Shown in pieces: positions 8,498 to 15,596 of a stretch of DNA of 28,457 nucleotides. The notes under the pieces are model-generated. The model was given only the letters and a program-made list of their open reading frames with translations, had not been told where the DNA came from and did no database searches. Source of the DNA: an uncultured Acidimicrobiia bacterium (GTDB lineage Bacteria; Actinomycetota; Acidimicrobiia; Spongiisociales; Spongiisociaceae). The stretch spans positions 1 through 28,457 of the forward strand of contig CALCCX010000126.1 of NCBI GenBank assembly GCA_937900165.1. The letters run 5' to 3'. The translations under genes and the position numbers were made by a program. Within the stretch, counting starts at the first letter, position 1, and the number at the start of each line of letters is the position of its first letter.

Positions 8498-8707
8498 CCA
8501 CAGCCACAGCCACAGCCAATTTTGGCGTGGCAATTGAGCCCTCAAGTTCAGAGTTGGGACCGAACTCGCCCCAACCTCTCCTCCCCCACCCAGCGACTGA
8601 GGCACAGGACCCGGGGGACAGATGTTCGCCAACGCCATGCTCTTCCTGAAATCCGCTTCGTCGAAACAACCAACTCGGCGTCCGTGGCTGTAGCTGAGGC
8701 TGTGGCT
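8498..8707. repeat. inverted hexamer arrays after nth
   Basis: Two bases after the nth stop is a 21-base array of CCACAG units (8498-8518, three and a half copies). At 8684-8707 are four units GTGGCT, GTAGCT, GAGGCT, GTGGCT. These are complementary to the first array (AGCCAC units), so the two arms could pair imperfectly over about 20 bp with a loop near 165 bases. The loop also holds smaller palindromes, such as TTGAG-CC-CTCAA near 8534 and GAGTT...AACTC near 8550. No plausible gene covers this 267-base gap. It may be a terminator-like structure, an uncharacterised repeat or an RNA; the function is unknown. Confidence 0.55.
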
Positions 8708-8723
8708 CACGGGGTTGCTGCGG

Positions 8724-8755
8724 TTGACGTCTGGTCCTGTACGAGCATCTAACCT
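8724..8755 (+). promoter_or_regulatory. probable xpt promoter (leaderless)
   Basis: TTGACG (8724-8729) is a good -35-like hexamer and TAACCT (8750-8755) fits the TANNNT -10 pattern, ending 8 bases before the xpt ATG. The 20-base spacer is longer than usual, so the -35 assignment is uncertain. The -10 position alone predicts transcription starting at or next to the ATG. No Shine-Dalgarno sequence is present, consistent with a leaderless mRNA. Confidence 0.5.
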
Positions 8756-8763
8756 GCGGGCAT

Positions 8764-9321
8764 ATGGATCTGCAAACGCGTATCGCCGAAGAAGCAACCG
8801 TCAAGGGCGACATAGTGCTCGTCGACCACTTTCTCAATCATCGGGTCGACCCTGAGGTGATGCTGGAGGTCGGCAAGCGGGTCAAGGCTCTAGCCGAAGG
8901 CCTTGAACCCGATGTGATCTTGACTGCCGAGGCCAGCGGGATTCCTCCCGCGATGGCCGCTTCGCTGGCCACCGGGATCCCCATGATCTACGCCAAGAAA
9001 TACGTAACCCCGGGCGAACGCACCTCGTATTGGCGCGAAGTCAGCTCCACAACCAAGGGTTTCGAGTACCGAATCGAAGTCCGGGACCACATTTTTTCGG
9101 GCGGGCGGGTACTGATCGTCGACGACTTCCTGAATCAGGGTCGTACCGCATTGGCTCTTGGAGAGATCGTCGAGGAGGCAGGAGGCGAGGTGCTCGGCGT
9201 GGTTTTCGTTGTCGAAAAATCTTGGGTGGGAGGGCGCCAACGCATCGAAGAAAGGGGATGGCCCGTTTGGTCCCTGGTCTCGATCAAGTCGCTGGAAAAC
9301 GGCGAGATGCTGTTCGATTGA
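8764..9321 (+). CDS. xpt: xanthine phosphoribosyltransferase
   Basis: Xpt salvages xanthine to XMP using PRPP. The 185-residue protein follows the Bacillus Xpt pattern throughout: VDHFLNHRVDP (residues 20-30), TAEASGIPPA, IYAKKYVTPG, and the PRPP loop VLIVDDFLNQGRTA (residues 116-129), then VVEKSW near the end. This arrangement separates it from adenine and hypoxanthine phosphoribosyltransferases. It stands alone between two intergenic regions, with its own leaderless-type promoter. No purine riboswitch is seen upstream. Confidence 0.9.
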   Translation: MDLQTRIAEEATVKGDIVLVDHFLNHRVDPEVMLEVGKRVKALAEGLEPDVILTAEASGIPPAMAASLATGIPMIYAKKYVTPGERTSYWREVSSTTKGFEYRIEVRDHIFSGGRVLIVDDFLNQGRTALALGEIVEEAGGEVLGVVFVVEKSWVGGRQRIEERGWPVWSLVSIKSLENGEMLFD

Positions 9322-9342
9322 CCGGTCCGCATCAGACCCTCG

Positions 9343-9356
9343 ACACCGGCCGGTGT
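9343..9356. repeat. 14-bp perfect palindrome after xpt
   Basis: ACACCGGCCGGTGT is a perfect palindrome 21 bases after the xpt stop. It has no loop and no T tract after it, so it is a poor intrinsic terminator. It could be a protein-binding site or chance in GC-rich DNA. Confidence 0.35.
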
Positions 9357-9567
9357 GCCGATTCTTAGGCTAAATCCACCGCACGGATCGGCTCCTCGCC
9401 CGCCTCGCCAGTCGTGGCAAGGGATTCTCACGCCGAGCCGGAATCACCCGAAGTGAAAGCCGAAACAAAGCTGAACCTCAGCGGCAGCACGGCCCGCCGG
9501 GCGACTCGCTTCCCTAAGTCGGTGGATCCAGGCTTAGGCTACAGGCCTCCGTGCCGACAGACGCCCC

Positions 9568-10374
9568 ATGGCCAGGAACACGACGGTGGCGCGATACGAT
9601 CTCGTCGACGCAGCATACGATGCCCCCGGTAGTCCGAAGATAGCAAGATCGGTCGTCATTTGTTCCACACCGCGATCCGGCAGCACCCTGCTCGCCGAAT
9701 CTCTCCTGAGTTGCGGAACATTTGGGACCCCAATGGAATATTTCGATTGGGAAGGGAGCGCCGCGATACTCCGTGGTCGGTGGCTCACTCAGGATTTCGA
9801 CGCATACGTCTCGGCCTTACACGCCCATCGAACCGCCTCCAACGGTGTCTTCTCGCTGAAGATTCACTGGAACCAACTTGTCGGTGCCGCCCAGCGGGCT
9901 TCGTATAAGCCCAATCAAGCCCCACTCAAGAACTTGCTAGGTCGCATCGCGCCCAACCCTGTCCTGGTACACATCACTCGCGATGATCGGGTGGCCCAGG
10001 CCATATCTCTTTACCGAGCGGCGACCACCAACTCTTGGTCGTCGCTATCGGACCACGCGGACGACATAGAACCCCCATATTCTTTTGCAGCGATCGACGG
10101 CTACGTAAAGGCGCTGAGTGCCTGGGAAAAAAACTGGGAGATTCTGTTGACTACCGCCCATCTCCCATATGCCACGATCCGCTACGAGGATCTTGTTGGA
10201 TCCGAAGGGCCGGTCGTCGATGAAATCGCGAGGTTCGCTGGGATTCCCCAGTTGGGGCCTGCTTCGATCGCTCCGCGTTTGCGGCGCCAGGCCAACGAGT
10301 GGAGCAAAGAAACCGCTGCCAGGTACAGAGACGACGCCGGCGCCGACAGCGCCAATCGGTTCACCGACGGGTGA
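9568..10374 (+). CDS. Stf0-like sulfotransferase
   Basis: The family transfers sulfate from PAPS to a small hydroxyl acceptor. Mycobacterial Stf0 makes trehalose-2-sulfate, the core of sulfolipids. The 268-residue protein has the 5'-phosphosulfate loop STPRSGSTLL (residues 33-42), followed by GTPMEYFD. It also has the 3'-phosphate-binding region HITRDDRVAQAISLYRA and a late IRYEDLV motif. Order and length match the Stf0 family rather than the general sulfotransferases. A TAGGCT box at 9535-9540 may be its -10. No PAPS synthesis or glycolipid genes are nearby, so the acceptor is unknown. The last 14 bases overlap the convergent small membrane protein gene. Confidence 0.85.
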   Translation: MARNTTVARYDLVDAAYDAPGSPKIARSVVICSTPRSGSTLLAESLLSCGTFGTPMEYFDWEGSAAILRGRWLTQDFDAYVSALHAHRTASNGVFSLKIHWNQLVGAAQRASYKPNQAPLKNLLGRIAPNPVLVHITRDDRVAQAISLYRAATTNSWSSLSDHADDIEPPYSFAAIDGYVKALSAWEKNWEILLTTAHLPYATIRYEDLVGSEGPVVDEIARFAGIPQLGPASIAPRLRRQANEWSKETAARYRDDAGADSANRFTDG

Positions 10375-10663
10375 CCAGGCCTCCTTGTGCCTGCGCAATT
10401 TGCCGATCGCGCTCGACCTTGCGGATGAAGCGGGACAGGATTCGGATTCCGGCAATCAGGGCGAACATCGCCAGAGCCAGACCGGCGGCCAATTCCGGAC
10501 CGGCCGTGTATGGCGTGTCACAGCCTGCCAACCCTCTCGGGCACAGGCCCCATCCAGACCCACCGGACGACAGATCGAGCAGAACGACCAGAGGCACCGT
10601 GGCCACCGCCAAGGCCGCGAGGATCATTCCCATACGAACGGCTCGAAGCCAGAAGATACTCAT
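10361..10663 (-). CDS. small two-helix membrane protein, unknown
   Basis: This is a 100-residue protein with a hydrophobic segment at about residues 10-30 and another at about 56-76. They are separated by a Gly/Ser loop with two cysteines (GLCPRGLAGC), and a basic tail (RFIRKVERDRQ) follows. The two cysteines would sit on the same side between the helices and could form a disulfide if extracytoplasmic. I recognise no family. A TACGCT box (10679 to 10674) ends 10 bases before the ATG, in keeping with a near-leaderless start. It converges on, and overlaps by 14 bases, the sulfotransferase gene. Confidence 0.6.
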   Translation of the reverse strand: MSIFWLRAVRMGMILAALAVATVPLVVLLDLSSGGSGWGLCPRGLAGCDTPYTAGPELAAGLALAMFALIAGIRILSRFIRKVERDRQIAQAQGGLVTRR

Positions 10664-10673
10664 GATGAATAGA

Positions 10674-10679
10674 AGCGTA
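10674..10679 (-). promoter_or_regulatory. possible -10 box of the small membrane protein gene
   Basis: TACGCT on the minus strand fits TANNNT and lies 10 bases before the ATG at 10663. No Shine-Dalgarno sequence was seen in between. Weak evidence alone, but it matches the pattern before nth and xpt. Confidence 0.35.
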
Positions 10680-10838
10680 GTGGTGAACGTTTAGGTTCCC
10701 AGGTTGCCCAATGCGTGGCCAGACCCATCCAAGCGCCAGCCGTTCTGATTGGTTACACTGCTGTAATTACCGGAGCCGGCAGCGGCAGCCGGGCAGCACT
10801 TCCCAACGCCACTCGGTTCTTCCCAAGGACCAGGCCCC

Positions 10839-10844
10839 AGGAGG
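10839..10844 (+). promoter_or_regulatory. Shine-Dalgarno site that sets the thyA start
   Basis: A perfect AGGAGG sits 5 bases before the GTG at 10850. It favours that GTG over the in-frame ATG at 10715, which would add 45 residues with no family similarity. Confidence 0.8.
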
Positions 10845-10849
10845 GCCTC

Positions 10850-11647
10850 GTGCAGCAATATCTCTCGCTTCTCCAGGACGTACTGGTCAATGGCGAGTCT
10901 CGTGAGGACCGCACCGGGACCGGTACCATCGGAGTATTCGGTAGGCAGGTGCGTTATGACCTGGCCGCCGGATTCCCCCTGGTCACAACCAAGAAGGTGC
11001 ATCTCCGTTCGATTGTTCACGAACTCTTGTGGTTCATCGCTGGTGACTCGAACGTGGGTTACCTGCACGACAACGGGGTGAAGATCTGGGACGACTGGGC
11101 CGATCCGGAAACCGGAGACCTGGGCCCGATCTACGGTGTGCAATGGCGATCGTGGCCAACCAGGGACGGGAAGACGGTCGACCAACTAGGCAGAGCGATC
11201 GACCTGATTCGGACCGACCCCATGTCTAGACGGATAATCGTCTCGGCCTGGAATGTCTCCGAAATCGATGATATGGCGCTTCCACCGTGCCATACGATGT
11301 TTCAGTTCCACGTCTCAGATGACCGGCTGAATCTTCAGCTCTATCAGCGGAGCGCCGACTTGTTCCTCGGAGTGCCGTTCAACATCGCCTCCTATGCACT
11401 GCTGTTGGCCATGGTCGCTCAGGTGACCGGCCTGGAGGCGGGCGAGTTCGTTCATACACTCGGCGATGCTCACATCTACTCGAACCATCTGGAGCAGGTC
11501 CACGAACAACTCGGCCGCGAACCAAGGCGGCTACCACACCTGAAGTTGAACGAAGAAGTCAATGACCTCTTCGCATTCACCTTCGACGACATCATGATCG
11601 AGGGTTATGACCCTCACCCATTGATTCGTGCCCCGATCTCGGTGTGA
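10850..11647 (+). CDS. thyA: thymidylate synthase (folate-dependent)
   Basis: ThyA methylates dUMP to dTMP using methylene-tetrahydrofolate. From the GTG at 10850 it has 265 residues, against 264 in E. coli, and begins VQQYLSLLQDVL in line with the family. Motifs: DRTGTGT (residues 20-26), GPIYGVQWRSW, the active-site cysteine in LPPCHTMFQF (Cys147), RSADLFLGVPFNIASY with Asp170 and Asn178, and LGDAHIYSNH. The AGGAGG before the GTG supports this start. No folA (dihydrofolate reductase) follows, unlike in many genomes; instead a small minus-strand gene comes next. Confidence 0.96.
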   Translation: MQQYLSLLQDVLVNGESREDRTGTGTIGVFGRQVRYDLAAGFPLVTTKKVHLRSIVHELLWFIAGDSNVGYLHDNGVKIWDDWADPETGDLGPIYGVQWRSWPTRDGKTVDQLGRAIDLIRTDPMSRRIIVSAWNVSEIDDMALPPCHTMFQFHVSDDRLNLQLYQRSADLFLGVPFNIASYALLLAMVAQVTGLEAGEFVHTLGDAHIYSNHLEQVHEQLGREPRRLPHLKLNEEVNDLFAFTFDDIMIEGYDPHPLIRAPISV

Positions 11648-11727
11648 GTCGCTGCTTTGCTTGGCCCGCTTCAGGTCGCTGACCGCTGATTCGGCGCTGA
11701 TCATCGCCGGTCGGCTACCGACTCACA

Positions 11728-11937
11728 TCATGAGAGCGGGATTCTGAGAACCAAATGGTCATGGTCGACCTGCCACGATGCCCGCCCGACCAGCAGGTAG
11801 TCCTGGTAGTCGGTCTCGGCCCGTGCGATGAACTGTTTCCGAGCCTCGCCCTCGACCGGCGGCATGGGCCGGTCTTTGACCGCGTCGGATCGTTCTCTGA
11901 ATCGCTCTAGCATCGCGTCCACATCAAAGTCGGCCAT
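11728..11937 (-). CDS. small soluble protein of unknown function
   Basis: The 69-residue protein starts MADFDVDAMLERFRERSDAVKDR, a charged helix, and ends with an alternating pattern (WQVDHDHLVLRIPLS) suggesting beta strands. It has no membrane segment and no cysteine. A purine-rich AGAAAGGG lies 3 bases before the ATG and a strong TAGAAT -10 box lies further up, which supports a real gene. I do not recognise a named family, and nothing around it hints at its job. Confidence 0.65.
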   Translation of the reverse strand: MADFDVDAMLERFRERSDAVKDRPMPPVEGEARKQFIARAETDYQDYLLVGRASWQVDHDHLVLRIPLS

Positions 11938-11964
11938 CGTCCCTTTCTGTTCGGTCTGAGAAGG

Positions 11965-11970
11965 ATTCTA
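11965..11970 (-). promoter_or_regulatory. -10 box of the small unknown gene
   Basis: TAGAAT on the minus strand matches five of six bases of TATAAT. It would give a 5' leader of roughly 20 bases before the ATG at 11937, enough for the purine-rich ribosome-binding site. No convincing -35 was identified. Confidence 0.45.
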
Positions 11971-12013
11971 GAGCCGGGCGCCCTCCTCCCATTGTGACCG
12001 CCCTGGCTGAACC

Positions 12014-12041
12014 TTGCCTAGGGTTGATCCCACACTACGTT
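12014..12041 (+). promoter_or_regulatory. possible promoter of the leader ORF / mttB-like gene
   Basis: TTGCCT (12014-12019) and TACGTT (12036-12041) are separated by 16 bases and lie about 20 bases before a strong Shine-Dalgarno. The -10 fits only the loose TANNNT pattern, so confidence is low. Confidence 0.3.
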
Positions 12042-12076
12042 TGGTCATCCGCACCGCAACGAGGAGGGGCGAATCG

Positions 12077-12133
12077 ATGAGAAGTGAGTTCGCCTTGTCT
12101 ATCGGCGGGTTCGTTGCCGAGATACGATCTTGA
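12077..12133 (+). CDS. 18-codon leader ORF coupled to the mttB-like gene
   Basis: An ATG at 12077 follows a strong Shine-Dalgarno (GAGGAGGGG, 12061-12069). It encodes 18 residues, MRSEFALSIGGFVAEIRS, and stops at TGA 12131-12133. That stop overlaps a TTG (12130-12132) that opens the long methyltransferase frame, which has little ribosome-binding signal of its own. This looks like a short upstream ORF that delivers ribosomes to the main gene by stop-start coupling. The alternative is a frameshift or sequencing error joining the two frames. The peptide itself resembles nothing I know. Confidence 0.45.
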   Translation: MRSEFALSIGGFVAEIRS

Positions 12134-13653
12134 GAGACCGTACAAGGCGTCGACGCCGAAGCCGCCGTCCGGAACCGGCAGCAGGTCAGTCTGTGGGACA
12201 GCCCCGCGTGTCAATTCCCCTTTATGAGATGGCCAACGGCAGCCAACTCGATCAGATCCACCAGGTCTCGATGCGAATCCTCGAAGAAGCCGGAATCGCG
12301 TTCTACGACCCGATCGCGCTGGAGACCCTCCGAGCTGCCGGCGCCTCGATCGACGACGAATCCGTTGTCCGATTCGACCGCTCGATGATTGAAGAACTGG
12401 TGGCCGCTTCGCCCACCAGCTTCGCCTGGGGAGCAAGGAACCCCTCCAAGTCGGTGGAGATCGGCGGAGACCTCGTGGCGTTCGGACCGGTGGCCGGACC
12501 CCCATACATACAGGACATCGATGGAGGGAGGAGGCTTGGAACCTACGCAGACCTCGTCGATCTGATCAAGCTCACGGTGGCAACTCCGAATCTGAACACT
12601 CAGGGAACCGAGATTGTCGCCCCCAACGACATCCCCTTTCATGAACGCGCCCTCGACATCACCTACGCCCATCTGGCGTATGGCGACAAACCGATCATGG
12701 GCCAATACCCGATCGGTCTCGCCGCAGCCGACAGCGTGTGCCTGGCGAGGATTGTTTTTGGCGATCGCATGGACCGCGAACACATGCTCATGGCGGTGAT
12801 CAACGTTTCGAGTCCTCGGCGCCTCGACAACCGAATGCTTGGCAGTCTGCGGGCGTACGCCGAAGCCAACCAGGGTGTGATCATTACACCCTTTGTGCTG
12901 GCTGGAGCGATGGGCCCTGCCAGCATTCTCGGCTCGGTCGCCCAGGCAAATGCCGAGGCACTCGCGACCATTGCCTACGCCCAACTGGTGCGACCGGGTA
13001 CGCCGTGTGTGTACGGGCCGTTTCTGGCGACGGTCGACCTCCAGAGCGGAGCGCCGGTCATGGGAGCCGCAGAATCTGCGTTGGCGCAGCTACTGCTTGG
13101 ACAGTTGGCCAGACGATACGAACTGCCTCTGCGAGCCGCAGGTGCGTATTCGAGTTCGAAGTTGCCAGACATGCAGGCCGGGGTCGAGGCCGTGATGTCT
13201 CTATTTCCCGCGATGCTGTCAAAGCCGAACTTCGTACTCCACGCAGCCGGGTGGTTGGAGAACGGACTCACCACCAGCCTCGAGAAATTCGCCTTCGATG
13301 TCGACCTCCTTGGTGTGATGTTGCGTCTCATCCGTGGCGTCAGCTGGGACGAGGACGAATGGGCATTGGATTCGATTCTCGACGAGGTCCCACCGGGCGG
13401 GCATCATCTCGGAACCGCCCACACTTTGGCGAGATTCCGCACGGCCTTCCACCGGCCGGAGCTGTTCGATTACTCATCGTGGGAACAGTGGCACGAGGCA
13501 GGCGACCACTCCGCCGCCGCCAGGGCGACCAATGGGTGGAGAGCACTGATGGATCAATATCAGCAGCCGAAGCTCGACGACGCAGTCGAAGAAGAACTCC
13601 AGTCCTTCATGCGCGAACGACGCAAGACAATGCACCCATCAGACTACGAATGA
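12130..13653 (+). CDS. MttB-family methyltransferase, non-pyrrolysine type
   Basis: The MttB superfamily moves a methyl group from a quaternary or tertiary amine (trimethylamine, glycine betaine and similar) to a corrinoid protein. The 507-residue protein has the family layout: an early IHQVSMRILEEAGIAFYDP, NLNTQGTEIVAPNDIP, a central barrel with PFVLAGAMGPAS, and late GWLENGLTTSLEKFAFDVDLL. There is no in-frame amber codon, so it is not the pyrrolysine trimethylamine enzyme. The substrate is open. The N-terminus is very rich in arginine (9 of the first 13 residues if the TTG is used). GTG codons at residues 22 and 27 are alternative starts. No corrinoid protein or reactivase gene is adjacent; the Get3-like pair begins 30 bases later. 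Confidence 0.85.
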   Translation: MRDRTRRRRRSRRPEPAAGQSVGQPRVSIPLYEMANGSQLDQIHQVSMRILEEAGIAFYDPIALETLRAAGASIDDESVVRFDRSMIEELVAASPTSFAWGARNPSKSVEIGGDLVAFGPVAGPPYIQDIDGGRRLGTYADLVDLIKLTVATPNLNTQGTEIVAPNDIPFHERALDITYAHLAYGDKPIMGQYPIGLAAADSVCLARIVFGDRMDREHMLMAVINVSSPRRLDNRMLGSLRAYAEANQGVIITPFVLAGAMGPASILGSVAQANAEALATIAYAQLVRPGTPCVYGPFLATVDLQSGAPVMGAAESALAQLLLGQLARRYELPLRAAGAYSSSKLPDMQAGVEAVMSLFPAMLSKPNFVLHAAGWLENGLTTSLEKFAFDVDLLGVMLRLIRGVSWDEDEWALDSILDEVPPGGHHLGTAHTLARFRTAFHRPELFDYSSWEQWHEAGDHSAAARATNGWRALMDQYQQPKLDDAVEEELQSFMRERRKTMHPSDYE

Positions 13654-13683
13654 AGATCCCTGTGTTCGCCCCGATGATCCACC

Positions 13684-14532
13684 GTGCCGGCTGATCCCAA
13701 ACTCGTCATCGTGTCCGGCAAGGGCGGGGTGGGAAAGTCAGCGGTGGCTGCGGCCAAAGCAATGGCAGCCGCCAGGGCGGGGCAGCGGGTGCTGGCTCTG
13801 TCGGCGACCACCTCACCAGGGCTTGGCCATCACCTGGCCGCACCCGAATTGAGTTTCAAACCAACCGAGATCGAGCCTGGCCTGCACGCAGCGTCCATCA
13901 ACCTCGGCGAGGCCCTCCAGGAGTATCTCCGTTTGCAGTTGAACGTCCCCACCCCTCGATTCGGCATCGTCGCCAGAGCGTTTGAGGTTCTCGCCAACAC
14001 GGCGCCTGGCGTCCGCGAAATCATCACGATAGGCAAAGCGATAAATGACTCAGAGAGTGGAACTTGGGATGTGGTGATCGTCGATGCTCCGCCCACCGGC
14101 CAGATCGCTTCATTCATCCGGGCACCTCGCACCGTCGGCGAGTTGGCGCCAACCGGCCGGGTCCTCCAACAATCCGCATGGATGGAGTCGGTACTGGCCG
14201 CAGCGACAACCGAGGTCGTCCTCGTCACCTTGCTGGAAGAACTACCAATCACCGAAACCGACGAAGCCATCGCCGAGCTGGCCGGTCTTGGCCTGACCCG
14301 GACTCCGATAGTGCTGGCCAACCGGGTGCTAGAGCCCCTCCCGATCGGCTCCGACGTCCTGGCCGGTATGTCCGATGGACCACACCGGGCAGCGGCGGAA
14401 CTTCACTCGGCGTTACAGGAGGGCCAAACCGAGTGGGCAGACCGTATCGAGATCGATGGCACGCTCCCCTACCTGTTTGGCATCCTGACTCCGACCGAGG
14501 TTGCGGCCCGGCTCCTGGACGAGCTGCGATGA
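13684..14532 (+). CDS. Get3/ArsA-like ATPase, subunit A (Rv3679-like)
   Basis: A P-loop ATPase of the ArsA/Get3 group, 282 residues, starting at GTG. It has the deviant Walker A KGGVGKS (residues 13-19) with both lysines, and a switch region VVIVDAPPTGQIASFI. A C-terminal NRVLEPLP segment follows. Its order of motifs resembles the mycobacterial Rv3679 protein, which pairs with Rv3680. It is short for ArsA (single ATPase domain, no duplicated half) and shows no obvious arsenite-binding cysteines. The ATGA overlap with the next gene implies the two proteins are made in step and probably form a complex. Likely cytoplasmic; the cargo is unknown. Confidence 0.83.
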   Translation: MPADPKLVIVSGKGGVGKSAVAAAKAMAAARAGQRVLALSATTSPGLGHHLAAPELSFKPTEIEPGLHAASINLGEALQEYLRLQLNVPTPRFGIVARAFEVLANTAPGVREIITIGKAINDSESGTWDVVIVDAPPTGQIASFIRAPRTVGELAPTGRVLQQSAWMESVLAAATTEVVLVTLLEELPITETDEAIAELAGLGLTRTPIVLANRVLEPLPIGSDVLAGMSDGPHRAAAELHSALQEGQTEWADRIEIDGTLPYLFGILTPTEVAARLLDELR

Positions 14533-15596
14533 GCCGAGCAATTCTGGTGACGGGAGGGGGAGGCGTCGGGAAAACCACCATATCGGCAGCACTTGGGGTG
14601 GCGGCAGCGAGGGCCGGCCTGCGAACGCTGGTGGTCACAGTCGATCCAGCCAAACGACTGGCAGACGCGCTGGGAGTCGAGGACCTCGGCTCAGAGCCCA
14701 CCCCTAACGACAGTGTCGAAAATCTCTGGGCGGCAATGCTCGATGCGACCTCGTCCTGGAACTCGATAGCTCGACGCCATGCCCCGCCTGACGTTGCGGA
14801 ACGCCTGGTGGAAAACGAATTCTTCAAAGCGATTTCTCGGCAGTTCCCTGCCTCGCAGGCGTACGCGGCAGCAGAGGAGATGGCCAATTTCCTGGATGCC
14901 AAGGTGTGGGATCTGGTCATCGTCGACACACCACCGTCTTCGGGGGGCATCGAGTTCTTCTCTGCACCAAAGGACATGCGAGATTTTGTCGGCGGACGGC
15001 TACTGCGATGGCTGACCGGAGCGAGGCTGCCAGGGCGCAAGCTGGTTTTCAACGTGACCGGCAAGCCGGCGCTACGGATCGCGGGTTCAGTGCTCGGCAC
15101 CGATTTGCTCGAGCGGGTCGTGGACTTCCTGATGGACCTACGGACGACCTACGACGGCCTTGCCGGCCGAGCGAAACAGATCGAACGCCATTTCCGAGCG
15201 GCTACCTTGATCGTCGTGACCACCAGCGATCCTGCGCCGCTGCGCGAAGCCGGTCGCTTCTTCAGAGAACTTCCCAAAGCAGCACCATCACCTTCGGTCG
15301 TGGTCTTCAACCGGGTGCTCCCCACGGATTGGGGCCAGGCCGGGAATCTAAGGGCGAGCAAAGCCACTGCATCGTCCGACAACCTCGGCCGAGTAGAGAC
15401 GCGCACGCTGGAACGCAACCTCGAAAGGTGGGCCGCAGACGCCGCGCACCAGGCAGAGGTGCGTGATTCCTTCGCTCGAGGCTACGAGGTCCCTTTGGCA
15501 ACGATCGCCTGGCAGACGACAGCCCCAACCGACCTCGACTCCCTGGCTGCCCTCGTCGACACGGCCGGCGGCTTCGACCTCACCGGCCTGTTGTGA
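14529..15596 (+). CDS. Get3/ArsA-like ATPase, subunit B (Rv3680-like)
   Basis: This is the partner ATPase, 355 residues from the ATG at 14529. The frame stays open much further upstream, but that part lies inside subunit A and is not family-like. The P-loop reads TGGGGVGKTT (residues 8-17): the catalytic Walker lysine is present (Lys15), but the extra signature lysine of the deviant Walker A is replaced by glycine. Next come VTVDPAKRLADALG, the switch LVIVDTPPSSGGIEFF, and a long helical middle (residues about 150-220) that in Get3 relatives forms the client-binding part. The stop lies 79 bases before the convergent dnaE stop. Confidence 0.85.
   Translation: MSRAILVTGGGGVGKTTISAALGVAAARAGLRTLVVTVDPAKRLADALGVEDLGSEPTPNDSVENLWAAMLDATSSWNSIARRHAPPDVAERLVENEFFKAISRQFPASQAYAAAEEMANFLDAKVWDLVIVDTPPSSGGIEFFSAPKDMRDFVGGRLLRWLTGARLPGRKLVFNVTGKPALRIAGSVLGTDLLERVVDFLMDLRTTYDGLAGRAKQIERHFRAATLIVVTTSDPAPLREAGRFFRELPKAAPSPSVVVFNRVLPTDWGQAGNLRASKATASSDNLGRVETRTLERNLERWAADAAHQAEVRDSFARGYEVPLATIAWQTTAPTDLDSLAALVDTAGGFDLTGLL

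Noticed and set aside
8498..8518. A CRISPR-like repeat
   Set aside because: The units are 6 bases with no spacers and no cas genes are present, so this is a simple tandem array.
8342..8837. Proline/glutamine-rich minus-strand frames over the nth-xpt gap
   Set aside because: They arise from translating the CCACAG repeats and the ends of nth and xpt, have no start signals, and differ in frame across the repeat.
10715..10849. An N-terminal extension of thyA from the ATG at 10715
   Set aside because: The extra 45 residues have no ThyA similarity, and a perfect AGGAGG precedes the GTG at 10850, which gives the normal family length.
14064..14528. A 155-residue upstream extension of the second Get3-like ATPase
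   Set aside because: It lies wholly within the first ATPase gene in another frame and is Arg/Gly/Pro-rich shadow sequence; the ATG at 14529 starts directly at the P-loop strand.
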